Source: Bacteroidota bacterium (lineage in GTDB: Bacteria > Bacteroidota > Ignavibacteria > SZUA-365). From it: a stretch of DNA of 27,513 bases. A program made the translations under genes and the position numbers. Of this stretch, positions 6,891 through 16,116 are shown one piece after another (position 1 is the first letter of the stretch; every line of letters begins with the position of its first letter). Location: contig JAGTUZ010000046.1 in NCBI GenBank assembly GCA_018224415.1, positions 1 to 27,513 on the forward strand. The letters run 5' to 3'. Below the pieces are notes generated by a model that made no database searches, had not been told where the DNA came from, and saw nothing but the letters and a program-made list of their open reading frames with translations.

Positions 6891-7586
6891 ATGAAACTGT
6901 TCTGTACTGTTGTTCTGGCCGCCTTCTTCGCCGCGTCACCCCTCCTCGCGCAGGAGGAGGGTTTCGCCGGACGTCCGATCACCAGCAACCTCAGCATGCC
7001 GACAGGCAACACCCTCCACGCCGGCGAGTTCTCCATCGGCATCGGGCCGGTCGAATACGGCATCACGGAGAACATCCAGATCGGCACCAACCTTCTGCTG
7101 TTTATCTTCCAGTACTACAATGCGGATTTGAAGGTATCACTGATCGATACCGAGAAGCAAGCCCTTGCGCTCGGAGTCGGGGTCGGCTACTTCGACCTCG
7201 GTTTCGTCGGCGGCGATTTGAGTTTCACATCGATCTCCCCGTACGCCGCATATTCCTTCCCCATCGCCTCGAAGACGCGCATGCATCTCGGAGCGAACTT
7301 CACCATCTTCGAAGGCGACGGGGAGATTGGCGAAGCCGAGGATCTCAACGCCTCGGTCACTGGCACCTCTGTCGCGGCAGGCATCGAGCACAGTCTCTCC
7401 AACAAAACCAAGTTCGTGGGCGACGTTGGCTACGACATCGAATTCGAGGGTGTGCGCGTGGGCGGCGGCGTGCTCTGGGGCTGGGAAATCTTCCGCCTCA
7501 AGCTCGGACTGCAGTACTTCTCGCCCAAGGGCTACGACGGCTACATCTTCCCGTACGTCGGTCTCTGGTGGCGCTTCCGCGGCTGA
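6891..7586 (+). CDS. Small outer-membrane beta-barrel protein
   Basis: A 231-residue exported protein with a clear signal peptide (MKLFCTVVLAAFFAASPLLA, cleavage before QEE). The mature part alternates hydrophobic and polar residues in strand-length blocks (GEFSIGIGPVEYGI, IQIGTNLLLFIFQYY, LALGVGVGYFDLGF, TRMHLGANFTIF, VRVGGGVLWGWEIFRLKLGLQYF) and ends with aromatic FPYVGLWWRFRG, the pattern of an 8-12-stranded outer-membrane barrel. No enzyme or channel family recognised. Start: AAGGAG at 6879-6884 sits 6 nt before ATG 6891. An in-frame ATG at 6820 with GGAG in front would add 24 residues before the signal peptide and is less likely. The 292-bp gap upstream (6599-6890) holds the divergent leader regions; a strong terminator follows the gene. 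Confidence 0.8.
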   Translation: MKLFCTVVLAAFFAASPLLAQEEGFAGRPITSNLSMPTGNTLHAGEFSIGIGPVEYGITENIQIGTNLLLFIFQYYNADLKVSLIDTEKQALALGVGVGYFDLGFVGGDLSFTSISPYAAYSFPIASKTRMHLGANFTIFEGDGEIGEAEDLNASVTGTSVAAGIEHSLSNKTKFVGDVGYDIEFEGVRVGGGVLWGWEIFRLKLGLQYFSPKGYDGYIFPYVGLWWRFRG

Positions 7587-7609
7587 TCCCATTCATGGAA
7601 ACGAACGTA

Positions 7610-7646
7610 AAGAGGCTGTCCTGAACACAGGACAGCCTCTTCTTTT
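7610..7646 (+). terminator. Rho-independent terminator after the beta-barrel gene
   Basis: A perfect 13-bp stem (AAGAGGCTGTCCT at 7610-7622 with AGGACAGCCTCTT at 7629-7641) encloses a 6-nt loop and is followed by CTTTT. It lies 24 bp after the stop codon and 36 bp before the stop of the convergent subtilase gene. The opposite strand has no T-run, so it mainly serves the plus-strand gene. Confidence 0.9.
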
Positions 7647-7681
7647 ATTCATCACATCGTTCCGCGGATGCGGAGCCGGAC

Positions 7682-10600
7682 TTATTTCATCAGCATCATA
7701 CCGCGTCGCAACTGTGCGCCGTCGGCCTCCAGCACGAGCAGATACGTCCCGCTTGGCAGGTCCTTCGCATCGAACTGCAGCTCGTGTCTGCCCGCATCGC
7801 GCCATCCATCCGTCAGGCGCGCGACTTCGCGGCCGAGTAGATCGACCACCGCGAGACGCACCGGTCCGGCTTCGGGAAGCGCGTAGCGGATGGTGGTGGT
7901 CGGATTGAATGGGTTGGGATAGTTCTGGTCCAGCGTGACCGAGACCGGCATCACAGCATCATCCTCAGCCGCTTCCTTCGGGAAATACGAATGCGCGAGC
8001 GTGAACGGCCCCGCGAGCGAGGTCAGTCCGTCGAGCTGCACGTAGTTCTCGTACGGATACGAAGTGCCGCCGCGATCGGTCCACACGTTCCACGGCCTCT
8101 GCCAGACGGTCAGGTCCGCCGGACGCGAGACCAGCGGCTGCGCCTCGGTGTTGGTGTAGAACAGACGAATGTCCACATTCGGCGACGTGGCGCTGCTGCT
8201 CATGGTGTAGGAGCGGCGCACGTAGCGAAGCCGTGACAGCCCCTGCGGAAGGGTGCAGGGAGACATGTTCACCGTGAAGCTGCTGATGCTGCCGCCATTG
8301 CTGCGTACCTCGGCAACCTTCTGGCCCTGGCTGTTGGTGAATGCCGTCCAGCCGCTGCCCACGGCCTGCGTGACATTCACGCTCCCGAGAGGTTCGATCT
8401 GGATGCTCACGGTCAGGTCGAAGGGCGAATTGATCGCCGGGGTACTCGTGGCGCTGTTCCAGCCCGTGATGGTGATGCTGCGCGTGTGCGTCCCGGTCGG
8501 AAGCTGGCGCGGGTCAACGCTGAACACCAGGGCGTCGCCTTCGAAGCCGCTGCTGGTGGCAAGCGTGATCTCGCTGGCGGTGGTGGAAGCGGTCCACTGC
8601 AATTCGCCACCGCCGAAGTTTCCGCCGCTGTTGTCGATGGTCACCGAACGTGACACGACCACCGGAGCCTTGCACGCGCCGGATACCACAACGAAGGCAG
8701 CTTCAGGAGCGATTTCGACACGCGGCACCACAGTGAATGTCGAAGCGCACTGGGTGGCATTGCTGGCCGCATCGGCAACAATGAAGGTGAGCGCGTGCGC
8801 GCCCGGCCCGAGCACGGTACCCGGCGCGGGGGACTGCGTGACTGTCAGGGACGCGGCGGTGGTGCAATTATCGGAGGCAACGATCTGATTTCGAAGATCC
8901 GGCAGGATCGCGCTGTTCGCCGCGTCGCCCTCCACCTCCTGCGAGGTCGCGCAGGACACGATCACCGGCGCCTGGGCGTCGATCACAGTCACGAACTGCT
9001 GCGCCGTCGCCATGTTGTTTCCGCCATCCATCGCGGTCCAGGTCACGAGAGTGGTGCCGACGGGGAAATACCCCGGAGCGTCATTCGTGACCGAGAGGTT
9101 CTGCGGACAGTTGTCCGTCACCACCGGCTGCCCGAGCGTCACCTGTCCCACGGGAATGCCGCACTGTCCGGCCACGGCGGGAAGCACAACGTTTGCCGGC
9201 GCGGTGATAGTCGGAGGAATGTTGTCGGTCATGCACATGGAATTCGCCGCGGCGAGCACGGCGTTGTACGCGTTGACCCGGCCATAGCCGAGATCGTTCG
9301 ACCAACTCCCGTTGGGCTGTCCGGGTACATTGTTGTTGTACACGTAGCCACCGACTTTCTCGGTCGTGGTCTCGAGAATGTCACGCGCCTGCGCGTGCGT
9401 GAGCAGCGGATTGACCGAATAGACGAGGGCCAGGACGCCGGCGGCGTTCGGACAGGCGCTTGACGTCCCGTTGAACGTCGCGTAGTAGTCCCCGCTGCTG
9501 TATCCCGCGGTGCCACTGATGTCGGTGGCGTAGATCTTCACACCTGGTGCGGCAATGTCGAGATTCGTTCCGTAGTCGCTTCCCCACCAGGTCTCGCCGT
9601 CACAGGAGGACGGGGACTTGCGCTGTTCGCACATGCTCATCGCCGCCACGGCGATGGTCTGGTTGTAGTTGGCGGGATACTTCACGTAGCTGTTGCCGTT
9701 GCCGGCGGAAAAAAGAACCGACGCCCCGAGACCGCCGCGGCCGAAAAGCAGCGCGTTGTCGATGGCCCCGTTGATGAGCGCCGAAGGAGAGCCGCCTCCC
9801 CAGGAGTTGCTCAGGACATCCGCGTCTCCCTGGTTCCACGCCCAGTTGAGTCCGTCGGCGATGACCGCGTCCGAGGTGATCCACCACGGACCAGAGCTGT
9901 AGGCAATTCGTACGGGCACGATGCGGCTGCCGTAGGCAATGCCAGCGACCCCGATGCCATTGTCGGCCACCGCAGCCACGATGCCGGCACAGTTCGTGCC
10001 GTGCGCGTCGTTGCCCTGCGGCCCACCGTTGCTGCCGAGTCCCGTGGCATCATACCCCGGCAGGAGATTGGCCTGCAGGTCGGGATGGTTCAGATCCACA
10101 CCCTCGTCGATGATGGCCACCTTGATCGCCGCCGATCCGGTCGTGATGTTCCAGGCATTGAACACTTCCATGTCCGCTCCCGGTGTGCCGTTGTACTGTG
10201 CGGCGGAACCGGTATTGTTCAGCGACCATTGCGAGGAGAGGTAGGGATCGTTGGTGTTCATCCGCTGCAGCAGTCGCAGGAAATCGGGCTCCGCCCATGC
10301 GAAGGCGCCGCTCTCCTGCAGCTCCCGCGACAGTTCGAGCGCGTTGATTCCCGCGCCCTTCGAAATACGGACGACAAACACCAGCGGGTCGAAGCCGTCA
10401 TTCTCGATCACTCGGGCGTTGTGCTGCTTGACCATCGCGTCGAGCATGGCTCGATCGGTACCGCTGCGCAGGCGTACATGGACGCGGTCCTGCAGGCCCA
10501 TCAACGTCCCGTCGGCATATGAGAACATCGCGCCTGCATGGGCAATGTCAGGTTGCGCGGCGAGACGGTCGAGCAGCGAGGCAACTTCCTCCTGCGAGGC

Positions 10601-10909
10601 GCCGGCCCGAAGCGGCGCCAGCAGCAGACGCGGGGCGGGAAGCATATGCTCCTCCGATACCGCCTCCAGCAGCTCTTCGCCCTCCAGCGCCATTCGCTGA
10701 CGATCGGGAGGAAGTCCGTCGTTGAATCGAATCAGGATGTATTCCGTGGACAGGGTGAACTGGCTCTCGCCCGCCGGCGTCACCAGGCGCAGGCGCTCGG
10801 GAGCGTATCGCTCGGCCGGTCCGCCGTCGCCGGACTGCGCCCGGGCAGGGGACGGCGGCACGACAGCCAGAATCAGCAGCAATACAACAATGGTCCGTAC
10901 AAACGACAT
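7682..10909 (-). CDS. Secreted subtilisin-like (S8) serine protease with HYR-type modules and T9SS sorting domain
   Basis: A 1075-residue exported protease. Order: signal peptide (1-24), an N-terminal propeptide-like region (about 30-215; YILIRFNDGLPP), the S8 catalytic domain (about 240-555) with the triad D268 (IIDEGVD), H303 (DAHGTNCAG) and S483 (FNGTSSACP) and oxyanion N404 (SAGN), then one or two HYR-like beta-sandwich modules (about 560-735; PPTITAPANVVLP, FPVGTTLVTWTAMD), further beta-rich domains, and a C-terminal Por/T9SS sorting domain (about 990-1075; LDQNYPNPFNPTTTIRYALP ending RRGMMLMK). All catalytic residues are present, so it should be active. It would be exported by Sec, moved by the type IX system and anchored or released at the surface, degrading external protein. 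AGGAG lies 4 nt before the ATG. It is monocistronic and converges with the barrel gene. Confidence 0.95.
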   Translation of the reverse strand: MSFVRTIVVLLLILAVVPPSPARAQSGDGGPAERYAPERLRLVTPAGESQFTLSTEYILIRFNDGLPPDRQRMALEGEELLEAVSEEHMLPAPRLLLAPLRAGASQEEVASLLDRLAAQPDIAHAGAMFSYADGTLMGLQDRVHVRLRSGTDRAMLDAMVKQHNARVIENDGFDPLVFVVRISKGAGINALELSRELQESGAFAWAEPDFLRLLQRMNTNDPYLSSQWSLNNTGSAAQYNGTPGADMEVFNAWNITTGSAAIKVAIIDEGVDLNHPDLQANLLPGYDATGLGSNGGPQGNDAHGTNCAGIVAAVADNGIGVAGIAYGSRIVPVRIAYSSGPWWITSDAVIADGLNWAWNQGDADVLSNSWGGGSPSALINGAIDNALLFGRGGLGASVLFSAGNGNSYVKYPANYNQTIAVAAMSMCEQRKSPSSCDGETWWGSDYGTNLDIAAPGVKIYATDISGTAGYSSGDYYATFNGTSSACPNAAGVLALVYSVNPLLTHAQARDILETTTEKVGGYVYNNNVPGQPNGSWSNDLGYGRVNAYNAVLAAANSMCMTDNIPPTITAPANVVLPAVAGQCGIPVGQVTLGQPVVTDNCPQNLSVTNDAPGYFPVGTTLVTWTAMDGGNNMATAQQFVTVIDAQAPVIVSCATSQEVEGDAANSAILPDLRNQIVASDNCTTAASLTVTQSPAPGTVLGPGAHALTFIVADAASNATQCASTFTVVPRVEIAPEAAFVVVSGACKAPVVVSRSVTIDNSGGNFGGGELQWTASTTASEITLATSSGFEGDALVFSVDPRQLPTGTHTRSITITGWNSATSTPAINSPFDLTVSIQIEPLGSVNVTQAVGSGWTAFTNSQGQKVAEVRSNGGSISSFTVNMSPCTLPQGLSRLRYVRRSYTMSSSATSPNVDIRLFYTNTEAQPLVSRPADLTVWQRPWNVWTDRGGTSYPYENYVQLDGLTSLAGPFTLAHSYFPKEAAEDDAVMPVSVTLDQNYPNPFNPTTTIRYALPEAGPVRLAVVDLLGREVARLTDGWRDAGRHELQFDAKDLPSGTYLLVLEADGAQLRRGMMLMK

Positions 10910-11116
10910 GGGTTCTCCTATTTTCTATTGTTGCAGAAGGATATTGAATTGCACACGGTCTCTGTCAAAGGACATACCACTCCTCAATCCTTCGCGGCAG
11001 CATCGATATCCGCTTTCGCCGCGAGGCGCATCCGGTTCGGGGATGCAAAATGATACAACGAAGAAGTGAAACGTCAAAGAGGGATGTACGGTGAAGATGC
11101 CGTATATTCGGGCGAG

Positions 11117-11662
11117 ATGAACCGCTTCACCACCACACGCCTCCTCGTCCGCCCACTGCAGCTCGCCGACAGCGGCGCGGTATTCGATTATCGATCCGAC
11201 CCCGCCGTCATGCGCTTCCAGATGTGGCACCCGGCCTCCGAGCGGGAGGTGCGGCAGTTCATCCGCGAGCAGCGCGGTCTCACGCCGGGGCTGCCCGGAC
11301 ACTGGTTCCAGTTCGGCATCGTCGAACAGTCGAGCGGTCGACTCCTTGGTGATTGTGGATTGCACACGCCTCTCTCGACCCCCGACAGTGTGGAAGTCGG
11401 CCTGACCCTCCGTCCGGATTGCCAGCGGCAGGGATACGCGACCGAGGTACTGACCGCGCTGATCCACTACTGCTTCACGACCCTGCATGTGCGTTCGGTC
11501 ATCGCCCGCACGCACCCCGACAATCTGCGCTCTATCCGTCTCGTCAGCCGCTGCGGCTTTCCGACGAACCCGGTGAAAAAACATGATGACGAACTCACCT
11601 TCGTGCTCGACCACGGGACCTGGCAGCAGTCCGAAAATCCCGAGCACCCGGCATCACACTGA
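11117..11662 (+). CDS. GNAT-family N-acetyltransferase (RimJ/RimL-like)
   Basis: A 181-residue acetyltransferase of the RimJ/RimL type. TTRLLVRPLQLADSGAVFDYRSDP at the N-terminus is the family's usual opening (broken here by no insertions), SVEVGLTLRPDCQ is the central strand, QRQGYATE (103-110) is the acetyl-CoA pyrophosphate loop, and RTHPDNLRSIRLVSRCGF is the C-terminal helix-turn of the fold. Members acetylate N-termini of ribosomal proteins, peptides or small amines; the substrate here is unknown. The start at 11117 matches where the family begins; an in-frame GTG at 11066 and ATG at 11084 (GAGGG just before it) would add up to 17 unusual residues. A TATATT at 11103-11108 so close to ATG 11117 hints at a leaderless or very short leader. 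It converges with the minus-strand gene ending at 11674. Confidence 0.85.
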   Translation: MNRFTTTRLLVRPLQLADSGAVFDYRSDPAVMRFQMWHPASEREVRQFIREQRGLTPGLPGHWFQFGIVEQSSGRLLGDCGLHTPLSTPDSVEVGLTLRPDCQRQGYATEVLTALIHYCFTTLHVRSVIARTHPDNLRSIRLVSRCGFPTNPVKKHDDELTFVLDHGTWQQSENPEHPASH

Positions 11663-11673
11663 AATCCCGGTTC

Positions 11674-12270
11674 TCACTCTCTTTGCTCGACCCGGTTTTT
11701 CTTCCATTCCTGATAATCCCGCCACACACGGTGTGATTGCATTTCTCCCCGCATCCGCGCCTCAAGTCCCACTTCGTTAAACGAGCGCATCACTCCGGGA
11801 CCCTGCGGCAAAGACAGATAGTCCATTTCCGAAAGCGACGAAGCCCGTACGCGCTCCCGCGCATACTGGTAGCCGAACTGTAGCCCCTGCTGCAGCAGGA
11901 AACGGGCGACCATTTCCGCGAATCCAGCTTCGCCCCCACCTTCCCCCAGCGACAGCTGCAGATGAAAGGCCGCAAGACGATCATCGGATGTTATGGTCCG
12001 GTAATCCGCATCCCACACCGTCATATTCGTTTCAAGGACAAGGCTGTTGGCCAGCAGGATGCTGTCGCAGCGGTCCTGCATCAGGTGCTCATAGTCACGC
12101 CAGGCAGGTAGAACAAGCGCGTCGCCGACCTCGAGAAACGGTACCTCCTGTTCATGAGCCGCTGGTGCGGAAGAAGCGTCCTTCCCGGCCACCTGTCCGT
12201 CCTGTGCGACCGACGTCATTGTTCCAAGAATCACGGACAGAAGCATCGGAATCATCCAGCGCATCCGCAC
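11674..12270 (-). CDS. Exported protein of unknown function
   Basis: A 198-residue protein that I do not recognise. From the chosen start it begins MRMRWMIPMLLSVILGTMTSVAQ, a good signal peptide with cleavage near residue 23. The mature protein is polar and probably helical, with no repeats, no further membrane helix, no cysteine pair beyond one Cys, and a very basic C-terminus (RVWRDYQEWKKNRVEQRE). Start: GTG at 12270 has GGGGAGG 8 nt upstream; an ATG at 12264 is too far from it (14 nt), and the longer frame to 12348 runs through a dispersed-repeat sequence and would hide the signal peptide. It is followed by an 11-bp gap to the convergent acetyltransferase gene and preceded by the PNGase-family gene's end, 161 bp away on the same strand, so it may be cotranscribed with it. 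Confidence 0.6.
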   Translation of the reverse strand: MRMRWMIPMLLSVILGTMTSVAQDGQVAGKDASSAPAAHEQEVPFLEVGDALVLPAWRDYEHLMQDRCDSILLANSLVLETNMTVWDADYRTITSDDRLAAFHLQLSLGEGGGEAGFAEMVARFLLQQGLQFGYQYARERVRASSLSEMDYLSLPQGPGVMRSFNEVGLEARMRGEMQSHRVWRDYQEWKKNRVEQRE

Positions 12271-12296
12271 CGTTCGCGCCTCCCCGAAAAACCACA

Positions 12297-12348
12297 AAAC
12301 AATCCTCTGCGTCACTCCGCGCGCCTCCGCGGTAAACATCTTCTCCAA
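12297..12348. repeat. Dispersed CCTCTGCGTC...CCTCCGCGG element
   Basis: This stretch reads CCTCTGCGTCACTCCGCG then CGCCTCCGCGGTAAAC. Very similar CCTCTGCGTCTCTGCGCCTCTGCGGT strings (given here as a general memory, not a search result) recur as intergenic repeats in many bacterial genomes. It lies in the non-coding gap between two minus-strand genes. The rest of the gap (12349-12430) is a pyrimidine-rich stretch with CCCTCC/ACTCCT words and no other signal. Confidence 0.45.
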
Positions 12349-12431
12349 TTACTCCTTGTCCCTCCCTCCCTTACTACTCCTGATCCCTCACCCATCCCTT
12401 ACTCCTCCATTCTCCCTCCCCTCTCCATGAC

Positions 12432-15400
12432 CTATCGCAGCACACTCAACCCCATCCTCCTTAACACCCGTGCGCCCTCGGCGACAAACACGACATAGCT
12501 GCCGGGCTGGAGGGAGGCGGTGGAGAGTTCCTCGGTGAACACGCCCTCGGCCTGTCGCGGCGCGCCGGCGAGCACGCGTTCGCCGAGCAGGTTGTAGACC
12601 TCGTAATGCACAGTGGTGACGGCGGGAAGCTCACAGCGCAGCGTCACCAGGCCGGAGGCCGGGTTGGGATAGAGGTCGAACCCTTCCGTCGGCGCGGGAG
12701 GCTGCTGCGCGCTCACGAGATTCGAGTAACGGAAGGAATATTTCGCGAATTTCCCGAAGTCGGGATTCAGACTCTCCCACAGCGAACCGCCCTCGATGCG
12801 GATCTGGAAGGAGCCGTCCCCGTCGTTGTTGGCCCACCAGGAAATGCCGTCGTCACCGGAATCGAACAGCGTCAATTCGTAACAGCCGGGGAGAAGGTCC
12901 AGCGTGTCGACATACAGGGTGTTGGCCGCGAAACCGGACCGGCTCAGCACCAGATTGCCCACGCCGTCGCGCAGCTCCCAGCGGTTTTCCTGCGGCGCCC
13001 GGTTGGTGCGGAAGCGGAAAATCAGCGCGTCGTCGTAGAGCGGCACCGGCGTGAAAAAGCTGAACTGTGCATCGTTATGCACGTACTCGTCGATCCCGCC
13101 GTTGGGCGCGCTCACGCGCACATCGAAAATATTTTCCGGACCCCAGGATCCCCAATCGAAATGGGGCAGCACGACGGTTTCCTTTTCGAGAAAGCCGAGG
13201 CGGCCGGTCCACTGCCACGTGTTGCCCGCGCCGCCGCGGGGACCATAGGTGATGTCGAGACTGGTCAGTTCCTGCGCGCCGCGGTTCTGGATGACAATGC
13301 GCGGCTGTCCACAGGTGGGATTGAATCGGCGGTTCAGCTCGTTGTTGCTCGGGGAGATGATGCCCTCCACCGCGGCGTCGACCTGGTGGTTTGGCGGACC
13401 GTAGGAAACCAGCTGCGCCTCCATGACATACCGGCCGAATTCGTCGTAATCGCTGTCATAGTCGAGCGTGACCTGGTCGCCGGTGATATAGGGCGTCAGG
13501 TCGAATTCCTGGATCTTCGCCTCCATGCCCGGACACCATCCAGCGCGGTCGTACACCCACGTGCCGCCCTGCGGGTACAGTGGGTTGTCGGCACATTCCT
13601 GGATGATCTGCCAGTTCCAGCGCTCGCGGTCGTCGACCTTGACGGAATGTATTTTCGGACAGAACTCGGCGCAATTCGTGGCGTTGCTGAAATCATGCCC
13701 GGTGACGGTCGTGCGCAGCTTGAACATCGACGCTTCGGGATCGAGCGCCATGGTTTTCGGCGGCACGAGCACATCGAAACGGTTGAGGGCGAAGGTGCCC
13801 TGCCACACATTCTCGACCTTCCTCACTTCCCGCGGCGGTGTGCCCTCGATGAAGATAAATTTCATGTCGAGCAGCTCCTGGAAATTCCCCGCCGTCAGAT
13901 GCACCGAGTCCTTGAGCAGCGGAAGGAAATCCGTCACGTCATATACCCAGGTCCACCCCTCGCCGAGATCCAGTCCGATGCCGTAGGGCGTGATGTATCG
14001 GCCGAGTTCGTAGCGTACGGTGATTTCGTATGGATTCTGATAATAGAAATGGTCCTCGCGATGAAGCATGCCGTCGGCAGGGACGTCGGTCGAATCGATC
14101 GCCACGCCGAGATCATTGAAGACATAGCTGCGATAGGTCGGCCACACATACATCGTGTCGGTGGGAAGGTTCGCGCGCATGGTGTCGCCATACAGCACCA
14201 CCATCAGGCCGGCGTTCTCCAGCGTGTCGACTGCCAGCGTTTCCTCGATACGCGAGGTGAAGCTGCCCTGCTCGAAAACAATGTTCGGCCTGTAGGTGAC
14301 GGCCTCGAAGCCCTTCACCCGCTGGCCGCTCCAACCCTGACGCTGCGGCCACACCAGCGCGCCGTCATGCGCACCCTTCGCGTCGGCGGCGATGTTTCCG
14401 AGTCCTTCGTCGAAGTTCCAGGCAGACACCAGCGAGGCAAACAGCGGATCCGACGCGTCGACGCGGCGCTGCAGCCGCTCGCGCACCTGCTCGGCCGTCA
14501 GGGCGGCGGACCACACCCGCACTTCGTCCATCCAGCCGTTGAAAGAGCTGCCGCCCGTGTTGCCGAGGAAGAAACGCGCGTTGTTGACGGACGTAAAGGC
14601 CGGCACGGTGCTGTTATACGTCAGCGCCTGGTCCTCGCCGTTGATGTAGAGCTTCAGCCGTTCCGCCGGCGTGTTCTTCGTCCCGTCGTACACCATGGCC
14701 ACGTGCTGCCAGGAATGCAGACCGACCGGTCGGGAACTCGTCCGGCCGTAGGAATTCTCTCCGTTGCCGACCAGGCAGTAGATATCGCTCTTGCCATTCT
14801 CCGGAGGATTGAGCTGGATGCCAACGCGGTTCTCGCTGGCGGCGGATTTCATGACAATGTTTGTCCAGTTCTGCAGCGAGGCCGCGTTGAACCACGCCTC
14901 GAAGGTGAACTGCTGCGTGTCGTTGAGTTCCGGCATCGGCCCACAGTCCACCGCACTGCGGGGCTGGAAATACAGGCGATCGTCGCCGTCGAGGCTGTGG
15001 AAGGCCAGCGCCTCGGCGGTCTGGTCTCCGATGAGCGTGAAGCCGCTGCCGTCGATGCGGTCAACGCTGAATTCGGCGAGGATGCCGCCGGACCAGTACG
15101 TGAACGGCTGCGTGAAGTGGATGGTGTTCCAGCTATCGGGCGCGAGGTTTATGGCACCATCGAAAACGGTGACAAAACCGACGTCGCGCAGCGGAATTGC
15201 AGTGTCCCACCCGCTGCCGGTGAAGCGGCGCAGGCGCACGGTCAGCCGGTGCAGGCCGCCGTCGACATCGCCCGTCTGGAAACGCAGGGCCGTGATTCCC
15301 TCCGCCTTGAGGCCCGCTGCCGCGAGTTCGTCGCTGGTCCATATCATGTAGCTGCGGAAATCACGGTCATGTGATACGGGCGCCATAGCGAGAGGAATCG

Positions 15401-15860
15401 CGCCGCTGCCGATGGCAGTCTCGGAAAGCGCGGTGGTGTCTTCATACACGATGCGTTTCTCCAGCCGCGGCACATAGCGCCACGACGGCGACTGCATGTA
15501 GGCCAGAGAGTCGGGCGTCTGTCCGAACACGATGAAATTCGGATGCGTGGCCTGCGTCGAGTCATACCGCCCCGTGTGCTCGAACAGGCGGATGTACGTC
15601 AGATAATCCCACTCCCCGCAGGCCGGGTTCTGAGACGGATCGCATTTCAGCTTGTAATACAACAGCACGCGCTCCCATTCCCTGTCCGCGGTGGGAAAAT
15701 CGAACCAGCCCTCTTTCGGCGCGAGCCAGCCGGGATTGACCTTCGAATCCTTGGTGAAGGTCTGCACGACAAGCGTGTCGCCCGGTCCCGCCAGCGCGGC
15801 GGAATACGGAAGGATGGCAGCGAGGAGAAGGGCGATGGCGAGAAAGCGTGTTGCGGTCAT
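12432..15860 (-). CDS. Secreted PNGase F-family protein with inserted LamG domain and T9SS sorting domain
   Basis: A 1142-residue protein. Signal peptide 1-24; a first PNGase F-like segment with LKCDPSQNPACGEWDYLTYI (72-90); an unrelated beta-rich stretch (about 100-300); a LamG/concanavalin-like domain (about 300-500; FTFEAWFN, HSWQHVAMVYDG, GWMDEVRVWSAALTAEQV); then the continuation of PNGase F with ELGRYITPYGIGL (618-630) and DVTDFLPLL, and the second PNGase domain with NCAEFCPKIHSV (729-740) and GTWVYDRAGWCPGME (766-780); a C-terminal T9SS domain (about 1062-1142; FDLYPNPASG). PNGase F cleaves N-glycans from asparagine. Its D60 corresponds to D85 and its E206 to E732 here, but the E118 position appears to be Gly658. 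Start at 15860 (ATG, AAAGAG upstream) gives the signal peptide; an open frame runs on to 16004. Family certain, activity likely but unproven. Confidence 0.88.
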   Translation of the reverse strand: MTATRFLAIALLLAAILPYSAALAGPGDTLVVQTFTKDSKVNPGWLAPKEGWFDFPTADREWERVLLYYKLKCDPSQNPACGEWDYLTYIRLFEHTGRYDSTQATHPNFIVFGQTPDSLAYMQSPSWRYVPRLEKRIVYEDTTALSETAIGSGAIPLAMAPVSHDRDFRSYMIWTSDELAAAGLKAEGITALRFQTGDVDGGLHRLTVRLRRFTGSGWDTAIPLRDVGFVTVFDGAINLAPDSWNTIHFTQPFTYWSGGILAEFSVDRIDGSGFTLIGDQTAEALAFHSLDGDDRLYFQPRSAVDCGPMPELNDTQQFTFEAWFNAASLQNWTNIVMKSAASENRVGIQLNPPENGKSDIYCLVGNGENSYGRTSSRPVGLHSWQHVAMVYDGTKNTPAERLKLYINGEDQALTYNSTVPAFTSVNNARFFLGNTGGSSFNGWMDEVRVWSAALTAEQVRERLQRRVDASDPLFASLVSAWNFDEGLGNIAADAKGAHDGALVWPQRQGWSGQRVKGFEAVTYRPNIVFEQGSFTSRIEETLAVDTLENAGLMVVLYGDTMRANLPTDTMYVWPTYRSYVFNDLGVAIDSTDVPADGMLHREDHFYYQNPYEITVRYELGRYITPYGIGLDLGEGWTWVYDVTDFLPLLKDSVHLTAGNFQELLDMKFIFIEGTPPREVRKVENVWQGTFALNRFDVLVPPKTMALDPEASMFKLRTTVTGHDFSNATNCAEFCPKIHSVKVDDRERWNWQIIQECADNPLYPQGGTWVYDRAGWCPGMEAKIQEFDLTPYITGDQVTLDYDSDYDEFGRYVMEAQLVSYGPPNHQVDAAVEGIISPSNNELNRRFNPTCGQPRIVIQNRGAQELTSLDITYGPRGGAGNTWQWTGRLGFLEKETVVLPHFDWGSWGPENIFDVRVSAPNGGIDEYVHNDAQFSFFTPVPLYDDALIFRFRTNRAPQENRWELRDGVGNLVLSRSGFAANTLYVDTLDLLPGCYELTLFDSGDDGISWWANNDGDGSFQIRIEGGSLWESLNPDFGKFAKYSFRYSNLVSAQQPPAPTEGFDLYPNPASGLVTLRCELPAVTTVHYEVYNLLGERVLAGAPRQAEGVFTEELSTASLQPGSYVVFVAEGARVLRRMGLSVLR

Positions 15861-16116
15861 CGGGATCTCTTTCATTGTCAATGAGAGTGCGATTGGGGAG
15901 AGCGGTGCGCATGCGCGGAAAAAGAATATACGGATATCGGAAATGAGATACATTCGGAATCCGCCTTTCGCCCCTCCGGCGCACCGCTGCGAAGCTTGCC
16001 GCATCTTACGTACAGGAGTCGCAATTTGGCTGGCCCCTTTGTACCTTTGTCACTGACGATCCGTCCCGGATCCCGTAGATTGTTACTGTATCACACGTAT
16101 CACGAAGGAGTATCTC

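Noticed and set aside
12606..15374. 922-codon plus-strand open frame
   Set aside because: It lies wholly antisense to the PNGase F-family gene, whose motifs are unambiguous; the long frame results from high GC codon use.
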